64,000 nt of DNA. Source: Actinomycetota bacterium (GTDB lineage Bacteria; Actinomycetota; Acidimicrobiia; Acidimicrobiales; Microtrichaceae). A program made the translations under genes and the position numbers. The notes under the pieces were generated by a model. The model was not told the origin of the DNA, made no database searches, and worked only from the letters and a program-made list of their open reading frames with translations. Every line of letters begins with the position of its first letter. The first letter of the stretch is position 1. Location: NCBI GenBank assembly GCA_016870275.1, contig VGBZ01000004.1:62001-126000 (forward strand), read 5' to 3'. This document shows positions 32,337 through 41,774 of the stretch, one piece after another.

Positions 32337-35147
32337 GTGAGCAAGCCCCTCGTCATCGTCGAGTCGCCGGCCAAGGCCCGGACGATCGCCCGCTTCCTGG
32401 GCGACGACTACGTGGTCGAGTCGTCCATCGGGCACATCCGTGATCTGCCCTCCGGCATGGCCGACATGCCCAAGAACCTGAAGGACCGGAAGTGGGAGAT
32501 CGTCGGTGTGGACACCGAGAACCACTTCAAGCCCGTCTACATCGTCTCGCCCAACAAGAAGGAGCACGTCCGTGAGCTGAAGGCGCTGGTGGCCGAGGCC
32601 GACGAGCTCTACCTGGCGACGGACGAGGATCGTGAGGGCGAGGCCATTGCGTGGCACCTGCTCGAGGTCCTCAACCCGCAGGTCCCGGTCCGCCGGATGG
32701 TCTTCCACGAGATCACGCCCGAGGCCATCCAGCATGCGATCGCCAATCCCCGGGATCTCGACCGGCGGCTGGTGGACGCCCAAGAGGGTCGGCGGATCCT
32801 CGATCGGCTGGTCGGCTACGGCGTGTCGCCGGTCCTGTGGCGCCGGATCGACAAGGCGAAGTCGGCCGGCCGGGTGCAGTCGGTGGCCACCCGGATGGTG
32901 GTCGAGCGGGAGCGGGAACGGATGCGCTTCCGTTCCGCAACCTGGTGGGACCTGCGGGCCACGTTCCACCACACGGCGGCCGATCGTGACCAGACACCCT
33001 TTCCGGCCAGGCTCGTCGAGCTCGACGGCTCCCGTCTGGCGACGGGCAACGACTTCGACCAGTCCGGCGCACTCAACAAGGACGGCGTCGTTCTGCTCGA
33101 CGCCACGGCCGCAGAGGATCTCCGGGCAGCGCTGCACGACCGACCGGTCGCAGTCGACTCCGTCGAACGCAAGCCGTACACCCGGCGTCCGGCACCGCCG
33201 TTCATGACCTCGACGCTCCAGCAGGAGGCCGGTCGCAAGCTGCGCATGTCGTCCTCGATGTGCATGTCGACGGCCCAGCGGCTGTACGAGAACGGGTTCA
33301 TCACCTACATGCGGACCGACTCGACCACGCTGTCGGACACGGCGCTCGACGCGGCCCGCACCCAGATCCGTGAGCTCTACGGCGACTCGTACCTGCCCGA
33401 TGCACCTCGTCGGTATGCGAGCAAGTCCAAGAACGCGCAGGAGGCCCACGAGGCGATCCGTCCCGCCGGCGACCGGTTCCGCACGCCGGATCAGGTGCGC
33501 TCGTCGCTGCAGGACGCCGAGTTCAGGCTGTACGAGCTGATCTGGGCCCGCACGGTGGCCAGTCAGATGAACGACGCCCGCGGCGAGTCGGTGCAGGTAC
33601 GGCTGGCCGCCACCACGGATCAGGGCCGTACGGCGACGTTCGCCGCATCCGGCCGAACGATCACCTTCCCCGGGTTCCTGCGGGCCTACGTGGAGGGGTC
33701 CGACGATCCCGACGCCGCGCTCGACGATCGCGAGACGATCCTGCCCGACATGGACGCCGGCGAGGCCATGTCGGTCGACGCCATGGATGCCGTCGACCAT
33801 CAGACCCAGCCGCCCCCTCGCTACACCGAGGCCTCGCTCGTCAAGCGCATGGAGGAGCTCGGCATCGGTCGCCCCTCCACCTACGCGTCGATCATCTCGA
33901 CCGTCGCCGATCGCGGCTACGTCTGGAAGCAGGGGACCGCCCTGGTGCCGAGCTGGATGGCGTTCGCCGTGGTGGCGCTGCTCGAGCAGTACTTCCCCCA
34001 CCTCGTCGACTACGAGTTCACCGCCCGGATGGAGGAGGAGCTCGACGACATCGCGTCGGGGTCGGCCGATCTCGAGCCGTGGCTCCGTGGGTTCTACTTC
34101 GGCCGCGACGATGCGCCGCCCGACAGTTCCGACGCCGGACTCCGCCGGATGATCGACGGCCGGATCGATGAGATCGACGCCCGCGCCATCAACTCCATCC
34201 CACTCGGCGCCGACAGCGACGGCGTGCCCATCGTGGTCCGGGTCGGGCGGTACGGGCCCTACCTGCAGCGCGGCGATGGCGACGACGTCGAGCGGGTGTC
34301 CATCCCCGAGGAAATCCCGCCCGACGAGCTCACCCCCGAGCGCGCCGTCGAGCTGCTCGAGGCTCCCTCGGGTGACCGTGATCTTGGGGAGCACCCCGAG
34401 AGTGGTCTGCAGGTTCTCGTGAGGAACGGCCGGTACGGCCCCTACGTGCAGGTGGGCGAGTTCGACGACGCGTCCGGGACCAAGCCGCGCACGGCGTCGT
34501 TGTTCCGGTCCATGGATCCCGCCACCGTCACGCTCGAGCAGGTGCTACCGCTCCTCGCACTCCCCCGTGAGGTGGGTGCGGATCCGACCGACGGCGTGGT
34601 GATCACCACCCAGAACGGCCGCTACGGCCCGTACCTGAAGAAGGGCACGGACTCGAGGTCGCTCGAGACCGAGGAGCAGATCCTCACCCTGACGCTCGAC
34701 GAGGCGCTCCGGATCCTGGCCGAGCCCAAGCGTCGCCGGGGCCAGCGGGCGGCGCCGCCGCTCAAGGAGCTCGGCGCCGATCCCGACTCCGAGAAGCCCA
34801 TCGTGGTCAAGGACGGGCGGTTCGGCCCGTACGTCACCGACGGCGAGACCAACGCGAGCCTGCGCAAGGCCGACTCGGTTGAGACGATCACCCTGGACCG
34901 GGCACTCGAACTGCTCGCCGAGCGCCGGGCCAACGGGCCGAGCAAGAAGAAGTCCGCTGCCAAGAAGAAGTCCGCTGCCAAGAAGAAGGCGGCAGCAAAG
35001 AAGAAGGCGCCCGCCAAGAAGAAGGCGCCCGCCAAGAAGAAAGCGGCAACCAAGAAGAAGGCGACAGCGAAGAAGAAGGCCTCAGCCGGTGCGCCTCCCC
35101 CGACCGACGGGTCAGCACCTCAGCCAGCACCGGCCGACGGTGGGTGA
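32337..35147 (+). CDS. topA: DNA topoisomerase I
   Basis: 936 residues. TOPRIM motifs IVESPAKARTIARFLG and ATDEDREGEAIAWHLLE bind the Mg ions. The active-site tyrosine is Tyr324 in NGFITYMRTDSTTLS. C-terminal repeat domains recur as NGRYGPYVQVG, NGRYGPYLKKG and DGRFGPYVTDG, replacing the zinc fingers of E. coli TopA. The last 60 residues form a lysine/alanine tail of KKKSAAKKK / KKKAPAKKK repeats (bases about 34943-35088) as in other actinobacterial TopA proteins, where it aids processivity. It relaxes negative supercoils. GTG at 32337. Confidence 0.97.
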   Translation: MSKPLVIVESPAKARTIARFLGDDYVVESSIGHIRDLPSGMADMPKNLKDRKWEIVGVDTENHFKPVYIVSPNKKEHVRELKALVAEADELYLATDEDREGEAIAWHLLEVLNPQVPVRRMVFHEITPEAIQHAIANPRDLDRRLVDAQEGRRILDRLVGYGVSPVLWRRIDKAKSAGRVQSVATRMVVERERERMRFRSATWWDLRATFHHTAADRDQTPFPARLVELDGSRLATGNDFDQSGALNKDGVVLLDATAAEDLRAALHDRPVAVDSVERKPYTRRPAPPFMTSTLQQEAGRKLRMSSSMCMSTAQRLYENGFITYMRTDSTTLSDTALDAARTQIRELYGDSYLPDAPRRYASKSKNAQEAHEAIRPAGDRFRTPDQVRSSLQDAEFRLYELIWARTVASQMNDARGESVQVRLAATTDQGRTATFAASGRTITFPGFLRAYVEGSDDPDAALDDRETILPDMDAGEAMSVDAMDAVDHQTQPPPRYTEASLVKRMEELGIGRPSTYASIISTVADRGYVWKQGTALVPSWMAFAVVALLEQYFPHLVDYEFTARMEEELDDIASGSADLEPWLRGFYFGRDDAPPDSSDAGLRRMIDGRIDEIDARAINSIPLGADSDGVPIVVRVGRYGPYLQRGDGDDVERVSIPEEIPPDELTPERAVELLEAPSGDRDLGEHPESGLQVLVRNGRYGPYVQVGEFDDASGTKPRTASLFRSMDPATVTLEQVLPLLALPREVGADPTDGVVITTQNGRYGPYLKKGTDSRSLETEEQILTLTLDEALRILAEPKRRRGQRAAPPLKELGADPDSEKPIVVKDGRFGPYVTDGETNASLRKADSVETITLDRALELLAERRANGPSKKKSAAKKKSAAKKKAAAKKKAPAKKKAPAKKKAATKKKATAKKKASAGAPPPTDGSAPQPAPADGG

Positions 35148-36978
35148 ACCGGACACCGAGGGGCGGCCCACCGAACCGGTCGGATGGGTGGACCGGGTGT
35201 TCGGTTCCCGACGCTTCTTCGGCCTGTTCAACGTCCAGGTCATCTCGGCGCTCGGCGACTGGGTCGGTTTCTTCGCCATCACCTCGCTCGCAGCGAGCAT
35301 CTCCACCCAGCCCGAGGCTGCCATCGCGCTGGTGACCACCGCCCGGGTTGCGCCGGGCCTGTTCCTCGCACCGTTCGTCGGCGTGCTCGTCGACCGGTTC
35401 GACCGTCGGAAGATCATGATTGTCGCCGACATCTCCCGAGCGGTCGTGTTCCTGTGCCTGCCGCTGGTGCAGACCGTCCCGGGGCTGATCCTGGCGAGCT
35501 TCATCCTGGAGCTGTTCACGCTCATGTGGTCGCCAGCCAAGGAGGCGCTCGTTCCGTCGATCGTGCCGGAGGACAAGCTCACCACCGCCAACTCGCTGTC
35601 GCTCGTGGCCGCCTACGGCACCATGCCGATCGCCGGCCCGGTCCAGTACGGGCTGAAGCTGCTCAACGACCAGCTCGCCACCATCTCGGTGCTGGCGTTC
35701 CTCGGGTTCAGCCGGAACCTGGGCAATACCCAGACGCTCGCGTTCTACTTCGACGCGCTCACGTTCGCGACTTCGGCGCTGATTCTCTGGCGCGTGGTCT
35801 TCCGGGGGATGCCGGCCACCGCCGGACCGCAGCTCGCCGAGGCGGAGCATCGCGATCCACTCGCCGAGGAGCGCTCGTACCTGCGCCGGACGTGGGACGA
35901 GGTCCGTGAGGGTTGGCAGTTCATCTACGTGAGCCCGATCGTCCGCGGCGTGATCCTGGGTCTGGCAACGGGGCTGATGGGCGGCGCCATGCTGGTGCCG
36001 CTCGGCCCGACGTTCGCCCGCTTCGTGATCGGCGACCCCAACACGTTCCCCCTCTTCATCACCGCGCTGGGGCTCGGGGTGGCCATCGGCGTGATCGTGC
36101 TGTCGCTCGTGCAGAACCGGATCAACAAGGAGCGAGCGTTCCCGCTGCTCGTTGTTGCCGCAGGCCTGTCGATGTTCTACGGCGTGTCCATGTCGTCGTT
36201 CTGGTTGGCCGCGCTGGGCGTGTTCGGTCTCGGGCTGTTCGCCGGGTCCGTCTACGTGCTGGGGTTCACGCTGCTCCAGGCGCACACCGACGACGAGCTG
36301 CGCGGCCGCATCTTCGCCACACTCATGACGCTCGTGCGCCTGTGCGTCCTGGTGGCGCTGCTGCTCGGACCGTTCCTGGCGACCGTGTTCAACGGGTTCG
36401 CCCGTGCTGCGACCGGTGACCCCGAACCGGAGGTGCCGACGGTCGGCGTGTTCGGATTCGACCTGGCCATCCCCGGCGTGCGCTTGACGCTCTGGCTCGC
36501 CGCGCTCATCCTGATCGGCGCCGGCGTGCTGGCCGGCCGGTCGATGCAACTCGGTCTGCGCACCGGCCTGCGCAACGCCGTGGCCGACCGCACGGGGATG
36601 GTGAGTCGTACCGACGAGACGCTGTCGTCCCGACGGGCCGGCCATCCGTCGGTCCAGCCGGTCGACGGGCCGGCCCCGCCCGTGGCTGCGGCGGGCGATC
36701 CAGCTGACGCCGAGGACCACGATGATCCCCTCGACGATGACCCCCTCGACGATGGCGGTGCGGACCCGACTGGTTCCGTCACCGACCTCGGCGCGGGGGC
36801 GGCGGATCCCGACGATGCCGGCGACGATCCCTCCGAGCCGGGACCGACGACGGCCGAGACGCTCGGCGAGGTCGGGCGCGAGCTCGCCCAGGCCCTCGGC
36901 ATCGAGGGCGCCGGCCGGCCGGCCTCGGACCGGTCGGGTCCGGGTGCGGACGACCAGCGGCCGGGGCGGCCCACGTGA
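35140..36978 (+). CDS. MFS-family transporter
   Basis: 612 residues, starting at a GTG (35140) inside the end of topA. About 12 membrane helices occupy residues 20-475. The MFS loop motif between helices 2 and 3 is LVDRFDRRKIMIVADISRA. The C-terminal 140 residues are cytoplasmic, acidic and low in complexity (DDPLDDDPLDDGGAD), an unusual extension. Resembles the MFS_3/enterobactin exporter group found next to tmk in actinobacteria. Substrate unknown. Overlaps tmk by 4 nt. Confidence 0.85.
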   Translation: MGEPDTEGRPTEPVGWVDRVFGSRRFFGLFNVQVISALGDWVGFFAITSLAASISTQPEAAIALVTTARVAPGLFLAPFVGVLVDRFDRRKIMIVADISRAVVFLCLPLVQTVPGLILASFILELFTLMWSPAKEALVPSIVPEDKLTTANSLSLVAAYGTMPIAGPVQYGLKLLNDQLATISVLAFLGFSRNLGNTQTLAFYFDALTFATSALILWRVVFRGMPATAGPQLAEAEHRDPLAEERSYLRRTWDEVREGWQFIYVSPIVRGVILGLATGLMGGAMLVPLGPTFARFVIGDPNTFPLFITALGLGVAIGVIVLSLVQNRINKERAFPLLVVAAGLSMFYGVSMSSFWLAALGVFGLGLFAGSVYVLGFTLLQAHTDDELRGRIFATLMTLVRLCVLVALLLGPFLATVFNGFARAATGDPEPEVPTVGVFGFDLAIPGVRLTLWLAALILIGAGVLAGRSMQLGLRTGLRNAVADRTGMVSRTDETLSSRRAGHPSVQPVDGPAPPVAAAGDPADAEDHDDPLDDDPLDDGGADPTGSVTDLGAGAADPDDAGDDPSEPGPTTAETLGEVGRELAQALGIEGAGRPASDRSGPGADDQRPGRPT

Positions 36979-37583
36979 CCGGTCGGTTCGTGGTGCTCGA
37001 GGGGGGCGAGGCCACCGGCAAGTCCACCCAGGTGGCGCGGCTCGCCGAGTCGCTCGGCGCACTGGCCACCCGCCAGCCCGGTGGCAGCCCGGTCGGGGTC
37101 CGTCTCCGTGAGGTGCTCCTCTCGGCCGCCGATGACCCCACGCCGCTCGATGACCGTGCCGAGGCGCTCCTCATGGCGGCCGACCGCGCCCAGCACGTCG
37201 CCGAGGTGGTGGCCCCGACGCTCGCCGCTGGTCGTCACGTCGTCTGCGACCGCTACACCCCCTCGACGATCGCGTACCAAGGGCACGGGCGCGGGCTCGA
37301 CCCCGACTGGCTGGCGACGCTCGCTGCGTGGGCGGCCCGCGACCTGCAACCCGACCTGATCGTGCTGCTCGACGTCTCCGAGGACGTGGCCGCCGCCCGG
37401 CTCGGGCGGGCCACCGACCGCATCGAGGCGGCGGGCGCGACGTTCCATCGTCGGGTCACCCAGTCCTACTGCGACCAGGCGGCTGCCGACCCCGAGCGGT
37501 GGGTGACGGTCGACGGTTCCGGTTCCCCGGACGAGGTGGCGGCCCTGGTCCGGGACGTCGTGGCCGATCGGCTGGGGATCTGA
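36975..37583 (+). CDS. tmk: Thymidylate kinase
   Basis: 202 residues. P-loop LEGGEATGKSTQ at residues 7-18, DRYTPSTIAYQG (the DR[YH] motif), and LGRATDRIEAAG in the lid. It phosphorylates dTMP to dTDP. GTG start overlaps the MFS gene; stop overlaps holB by one base (TGATG). The topA-tmk-holB order is conserved in actinobacteria. Confidence 0.95.
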   Translation: MTGRFVVLEGGEATGKSTQVARLAESLGALATRQPGGSPVGVRLREVLLSAADDPTPLDDRAEALLMAADRAQHVAEVVAPTLAAGRHVVCDRYTPSTIAYQGHGRGLDPDWLATLAAWAARDLQPDLIVLLDVSEDVAAARLGRATDRIEAAGATFHRRVTQSYCDQAAADPERWVTVDGSGSPDEVAALVRDVVADRLGI

Positions 37584-38704
37584 TGAGTCCTGGCGATGCG
37601 TCAGCGGTGGTCGATCCGTTCGCCGAGGTCGTCGGTCAGGACGCGGCGGTGGCATTCCTCCGCGCTGCGCTCGACCGGCCGGTGCATGCGTACCTGTTCG
37701 TGGGCCGTCCGGGAGCGGGGAGCCGGACGGCGGCCCGCTCCTTCGCCGGTGAGCTGCTCGGTCGGCGCGCCGCCGGCCGGGCTGCGGCTGCCCCGGGTGA
37801 CGGGTCGGCTGATGCGGCTGACGAGGCGTTGGATCGGGCCCGAAGGCTGGCGAGCACCGAGTCGCACCCGTCGCTGTTCGTCTTCGAGCGGGAGGGCGCG
37901 TCGATCAGTGTTGAGCAGGCCCGGTCAGTGGTGGCCCGGTCGAGCCTCGCCCCACCCGAGGGCGACCTGCAGGTGTTCGTGCTCACCGACTTCCATCTGG
38001 TCGCGCAGGCGGCACCGACCCTGCTCAAGGCCATCGAGGAGCCGCCCGACTCGACGGTGTTCATCGTGCTCGCAGACGAGCTCACCCCCGAGCTGGTGAC
38101 GATCGCGTCGCGCTGCACCGTCGTCGAGTTCCCACCGGTGCCGTCAGTGGCGCTCGGTGAGCAGCTCCGTCGCGACGGCGTGCCCGCCGACGTCGCCGAT
38201 GTGGCGGCGCGTGCCGCCGGTGGCGATCTGGAACGCGCCCGGCTGCTGGCCAGTGATCCGAGGGTTGTCGCCAGGCGCGCCGCCTGGTACGGCGCGCCCG
38301 AGCGGCTCGACGGCTCGCCGCACACGGCCATGACGATCGCGGATGAACTGGTCGCGACGCTCGACGAGGTGGCCGAGCCGCTCGAGGAGCTCCACGCCGC
38401 GGAGTTGGCAGAGCTCGACGCGGCCGAGCAGTCCTTCGGTGAGCGTCGACCGGGTGAGCGCAAGCGCCTTCAGGAACGTCATCAACGCGCGGAGCGACGA
38501 GTTCGGACCGACGAGCTCCGCGCCGGACTGGCTGCGTTGGGCGACCGGTACCGCGACGCGTTGGTCGCCGGCGGCGACGCCGGGGCCTTCACGGCCGCCG
38601 CGGCGCTGGTGCAGGAGCTCTGCGACGCCCTGGTGTTCAACCCGCGCGAGCGTCTGCAGGTGGAGGCGTTGCTCGTCCAGCTCCCGCCGCTCGGCCGCAG
38701 CTGA
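37583..38704 (+). CDS. holB: DNA polymerase III subunit delta prime
   Basis: 373 residues. A clamp-loader AAA+ fold: VVGQDAAVAFLRAALDRPVHAYLFVG at the start, a P-loop remnant RPGAGSRTAARSFAG lacking the lysine (expected for delta prime, which does not hydrolyse ATP), AAPTLLKAIEEPPDSTVFI, and the SRC motif in IASRCTVVEFPPV. The C-terminal domain contacts the other clamp-loader subunits. The zinc-binding module of E. coli HolB is absent. A tRNA-Thr follows 65 bases downstream. Confidence 0.93.
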   Translation: MSPGDASAVVDPFAEVVGQDAAVAFLRAALDRPVHAYLFVGRPGAGSRTAARSFAGELLGRRAAGRAAAAPGDGSADAADEALDRARRLASTESHPSLFVFEREGASISVEQARSVVARSSLAPPEGDLQVFVLTDFHLVAQAAPTLLKAIEEPPDSTVFIVLADELTPELVTIASRCTVVEFPPVPSVALGEQLRRDGVPADVADVAARAAGGDLERARLLASDPRVVARRAAWYGAPERLDGSPHTAMTIADELVATLDEVAEPLEELHAAELAELDAAEQSFGERRPGERKRLQERHQRAERRVRTDELRAGLAALGDRYRDALVAGGDAGAFTAAAALVQELCDALVFNPRERLQVEALLVQLPPLGRS

Positions 38705-38769
38705 TCCCGGGGCGTTCGATCTGCGGATCGGCCCGACGGGCCGGTAGTCTTAGGGCGCACCGCGTGCAC

Positions 38770-38842
38770 GCCCGGGTAGCTCAGACGGCAGAGCAGCTCA
38801 CTCGTAATGAGCAGGTCAGGAGTTCGATTCTCCTCTCGGGCT
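38770..38842 (+). tRNA. tRNA-Thr (anticodon CGT)
   Basis: 73 bases fold into a full cloverleaf: acceptor GCCCGGG/CTCGGGC (one G-U pair), D-arm GCTC...GAGC, anticodon stem GCTCA/TGAGC with loop CTCGTAA giving anticodon CGT, variable AGGTC, T-arm AGGAG-TTCGATT-CTCCT. No CCA is encoded. Reads ACG threonine codons. It marks the border between the conserved topA-holB region and the accessory region to its right. Confidence 0.95.
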
Positions 38843-39046
38843 CTGAAACACAAGGGTTCCCGGCCCTCCGCACTCTCAGGAACCGGCCCTTGCTAAACCC
38901 CTGCTATTCCGCACGGCCGCTCAAGGTGCCGTCGCTGTCACTGGTCCCGAGTACACCGGGCCGGCTCCCTCACCGGAGCTGGGTGGAGTTGCCATGAGTT
39001 GATGGACACCTGATTCTGGGGGAGACCCCAGAGGAGGGAGGCCCGG

Positions 39047-39343
39047 ATGGGTCGTCCGGCGAAGTATCCGACGGAGTTCCGTCGGGAGGCCATCGAGCTT
39101 GTGCGTAGCTCGGGTCGACCGATCGCGGAGGTGGCGAGATCTCTCGACATCGCCGAGGGCACCTTGTGGAACTGGGTGAAGGCCGACCGCGAGGCCCGCG
39201 AACGTGACGCCGACCCTGACGCGCTCAGCGAGTCCGAACGGGCTGAGCTGAAGCGGCTGCGCAAGGAGAACGCCCAGCAGCGTCTGGACATGGAGATCCT
39301 GCGGAAGGCCGCAGCGCTTTTCGCCAGGGAGACGAACCGGTGA
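39047..39343 (+). CDS. IS3-family transposase OrfA
   Basis: 98 residues, intact. An HTH of the IS3 OrfA type (RPAKYPTEFRREAIELVRS, RSLDIAEGTLWNWVKADR) and a leucine-zipper-like helix (SERAELKRLRKENAQQRLDM) that mediates contacts with OrfB. ATG at 39047 behind GGAGGGAGG. Overlaps orfB by 4 nt. Confidence 0.92.
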   Translation: MGRPAKYPTEFRREAIELVRSSGRPIAEVARSLDIAEGTLWNWVKADREARERDADPDALSESERAELKRLRKENAQQRLDMEILRKAAALFARETNR

Positions 39344-40214
39344 CCGGCTTCCGGTTCGTTGACGAGCACCAAGCCGAGTACCGCATCACCGATCTGTGTC
39401 GGGTCGCGTCGGTGTCACGGTCGAGCTCCTACGCGTGGAAGCAACGGCCGTTGTCGCCTCGAGCGGTTGCCAACGCACAGTTGCTGGAGGAGATCCGCGG
39501 GATCCACACGGCGTCGCGTGGCACCTACGGGGCCCCGCGGGTTCTGTGGCCAGCTGCGCCGCGCGGGGACCTGCGTGTCGCGACACCGGGTCGCCCGGTT
39601 GATGGCCGCTGACGGGCGCGTCGGTGTGCACGGCCGGCGCAAGTGGCGCCGAGGCACCCACCGCGAGATGACACTGTCGGAGGATCTGATCCAACGCGAC
39701 TTCACCGCCCCCGCTCCTGACCTGCGATGGGTTGCGGACATCAGCGAGTTCCGCTGCTGAGACGGCAAGCTGTTCCTCGCCGGCATCTTGGACCTGCACG
39801 ACAAGAGCCTCGTCGGCTGGTCGATGGGTGAACGCCAGAGCACCGACCTGGTCGTCGCCGCGCTCGTTATGGGGCTCGGACGACGAGAACCCTCCGAACA
39901 GCTGCTGCACCACGCCGATCACGGCTGCCAATACACCTCGATCGAGTTCTCCAACCGGCTCGCCGACTGGGGACTACGCGCCAGCTACCGCAGCGTCGGC
40001 GACTGCTTCGATTAATGCTGCGATGGAATCGTTCTGGGCGACCGCCAAGCGGGAGATCCGACACGTCTGGGGACCCTGGGAGGACATCACCCGCTCCGAG
40101 ATGCGCACGATCCTGTTCGACTACATCGAGGTCTTCTACAACCGCTCACGCCACCAGCAACGCCTCGGCGACCGCACCCCCGCCGAGGTCTACGCTGCGA
40201 CCCGAGCAGCCTGA
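39340..40214 (+). pseudogene. IS3-family transposase OrfB, disrupted
   Basis: The DDE integrase can be traced across frames. Frame 1 runs from 39340 to about 39546 (RFVDEHQAEYRITDLCRVAS ... YGAPRV). Frame 2 continues with LRRAGTCVSRHRVARLM, the first Asp in VADISEFRC, then an in-frame TGA at 39758, the second Asp in HHADHG. After GDCFD an extra T near 40013 shifts to frame 3, which has the catalytic Glu in AMESFWATAKREI and the C-terminus RTPAEVYAATRAA. Two single-base shifts and one nonsense codon (TGA probably for Trp) make it inactive. Confidence 0.88.
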
Positions 40215-40254
40215 TCTGTCACAACCACGTGTCCACCAGAACGCAGCAACTCCA

Positions 40255-40904
40255 AGAACCGATCGATAATGGGTGCCGAGCAGTACGCGTGGTTGAGCGC
40301 AGGCCTGCGGAACTCGACCCGACCGTGGCACGTCCTGTGCAACCAGCTGATGATGATGCACTGGCGCGTGGTGGACCTCGACGAGCCGTTCTGGCGGTTG
40401 TTCTTCCCCGACGCGCCGCCGAACCACGGGATCTACGCGAACTTCGACCAGGGGGACGGCTACGCCGTCGAGCGGCGCCGATTGCTCGACCTGATCCGGG
40501 ATGAGGTGTCCGGCGACGTCGTCGTCATCTCGGGCGACACCCACCTGCACTTCAACGGTTCGCTCGTCGTCGACCCGGATGCCGCGTGGCGTGACCCGGT
40601 GGCGGTGGAGGTGCTGCCCGGATCGTTGTCGGCCGGGTGTGCGGACGGACTGCTCAGCGGGATCACCCCGGCGAGCCGGGCACTGACCGACGTGGCCGGC
40701 GGCCTCTTCATCTGACAGAACGCCCACCTCGACTACGTCAACCTGCTCGACCACGGCTACGGGATGATGACGATCACTCCGGACGAGACCGAGATCGTGA
40801 TCAAGCTGTTCGACGTGACCCGATCCGATGCGTTGCCGACGACGGCGCTGCGGTACCGGGTGCGGCCGGGGGTCCACCGACTCGAACGGCTCCCCCTGGC
40901 CTGA
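40255..40904 (+). pseudogene. PhoD-like phosphatase remnant (C-terminal part)
   Basis: The frame starts right after the IS end: MGAEQYAWLSAGLRNSTRPW, then VISGDTHLHFNGSL with the metal-binding G-D-x-H motif of alkaline phosphatase D. An in-frame TGA at 40713 (GLFI, stop, QNAHLDYVNLLDHGYG) interrupts it, and the frame resumes to 40904. The N-terminal half is gone. PhoD enzymes are exported phosphodiesterases/monoesterases for phosphate scavenging. This is a different copy from the one at 51935-53377. Confidence 0.75.
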
Positions 40905-40986
40905 GCGCACCACTCGGGTCGATCACGGACCTCCGTGCCCTGCCGAACCTGAGCCGCTGCACTCGTCGGGTGGGGGGAGGGGTGCT

Positions 40987-41652
40987 TCAGCGCTTGCTTG
41001 CCATGAGCAGGCCGTCACCGACGTTGAGCAGCACCGTGTCGACTCGGGAGTCCGCAGCAACGTGCGCGTTGAGGTCCCGGATCGCCCGGACGTTGTCGTC
41101 GTCGGTGTCGGTCAGCACCTCCCCGAAGAAGAGCGAGTTGTCGAAGACGATCACACCGCCCGGCCGGAGCATCGGCAGGATCAGCTCGTAGTAGGTGCGG
41201 TAGCCGGGCTTGTCAGCGTCGATGAACGCCAGGTCGACTGGCCCGTCCGGCTCGAACCGGGCGAGCGTCTCGGCGGCCGGTCCGATCACCACGTCGATCC
41301 GGTCGGCCAGGCCGGCACGTTCCCAGTACGGACGGCCGACCGAGACGAACTCGTCGTTCATGTCGAAGCACGTGAGCCGACCGTCGTCGGTGAGCCCGTC
41401 GGCGATGCACAGCGCCGAGAGTCCGGTGAACGTGCCGATCTCGATGGCGCGCCGGGCGCCGAGCAGGCGGGCGAGCCAAGTGAGGAACGGGCCCTGTTCC
41501 TCGGCGATCTGCATGATCGCCAAGTCGCCCATGGCCTCCCGGGTGGCGGCGACCAGGTCGGCGTGCGCCTCGGTCTGCGGGAGCGAGTGCTCGAGCAGGT
41601 AGGAGCGCAACGCCGGTGTCACGCTCAGCCCCTTCGACGATGCATCAGCCAC
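40987..41652 (-). CDS. Class I SAM-dependent O-methyltransferase (caffeoyl-CoA OMT-like)
   Basis: 221 residues from a GTG at 41652 behind GAGAGG (a longer start at 41697 is possible). Family features: the SAM-binding RRAIEIGTFTGLSALCIADG (residues about 60-79), a metal-binding region VDLAFIDADKPGYRTYYELI, RPGGVIVFDNSLFFG. It transfers methyl to a catechol-type hydroxyl in a Mg-dependent way. It is divergent from the cupin/P450 pair. Confidence 0.9.
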   Translation of the reverse strand: MADASSKGLSVTPALRSYLLEHSLPQTEAHADLVAATREAMGDLAIMQIAEEQGPFLTWLARLLGARRAIEIGTFTGLSALCIADGLTDDGRLTCFDMNDEFVSVGRPYWERAGLADRIDVVIGPAAETLARFEPDGPVDLAFIDADKPGYRTYYELILPMLRPGGVIVFDNSLFFGEVLTDTDDDNVRAIRDLNAHVAADSRVDTVLLNVGDGLLMASKR

Positions 41653-41774
41653 CGTGACGGTCCTCTCGTTGCCGTCCGAAGCGACCGGCACCACCACTTC
41701 GGGCGTGTCGGCCCGGTCGGTCGCTAACCTACCGATGCGCCAATGCTCCCTCAGAATCCGTCACGGAGGCCTTG

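Larger units (their letters stand above)
38984..40254 (+). mobile_element. IS3-family insertion sequence with terminal inverted repeats, inactivated
   Basis: Imperfect ends of 29 bases, matching at 21 positions: left end starts TGGAGTTGCC (38984-39012), right end reads TGGAGTTGCT in reverse complement (40226-40254), both continuing to TGGACAC. It carries intact orfA and a damaged orfB. No target-site duplication is visible (left flank GGG, right flank AGA). The right end touches a PhoD fragment directly, while no PhoD sequence lies on the left, so a deletion accompanied or followed insertion. The 141 bases between the tRNA and the left end hold nothing I recognise. Confidence 0.85.

Noticed and set aside
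34888-37062. A 724-residue reverse-strand open frame opposite the MFS and topA genes
   Set aside because: It is arginine/histidine/glutamate-rich, lacks any domain and mirrors a well-supported gene; long antisense frames are common in high-GC DNA. The same applies to 7686-9563 (-), 28872-30695 (+) and 13295-15109 (-).
38770-39046. tRNA-Thr as an integration site for a genomic island (attL/attR)
   Set aside because: The accessory region starts here, but I found no second copy of the tRNA 3' end downstream and no integrase gene. A repeat search of the wider region is needed to exclude it.
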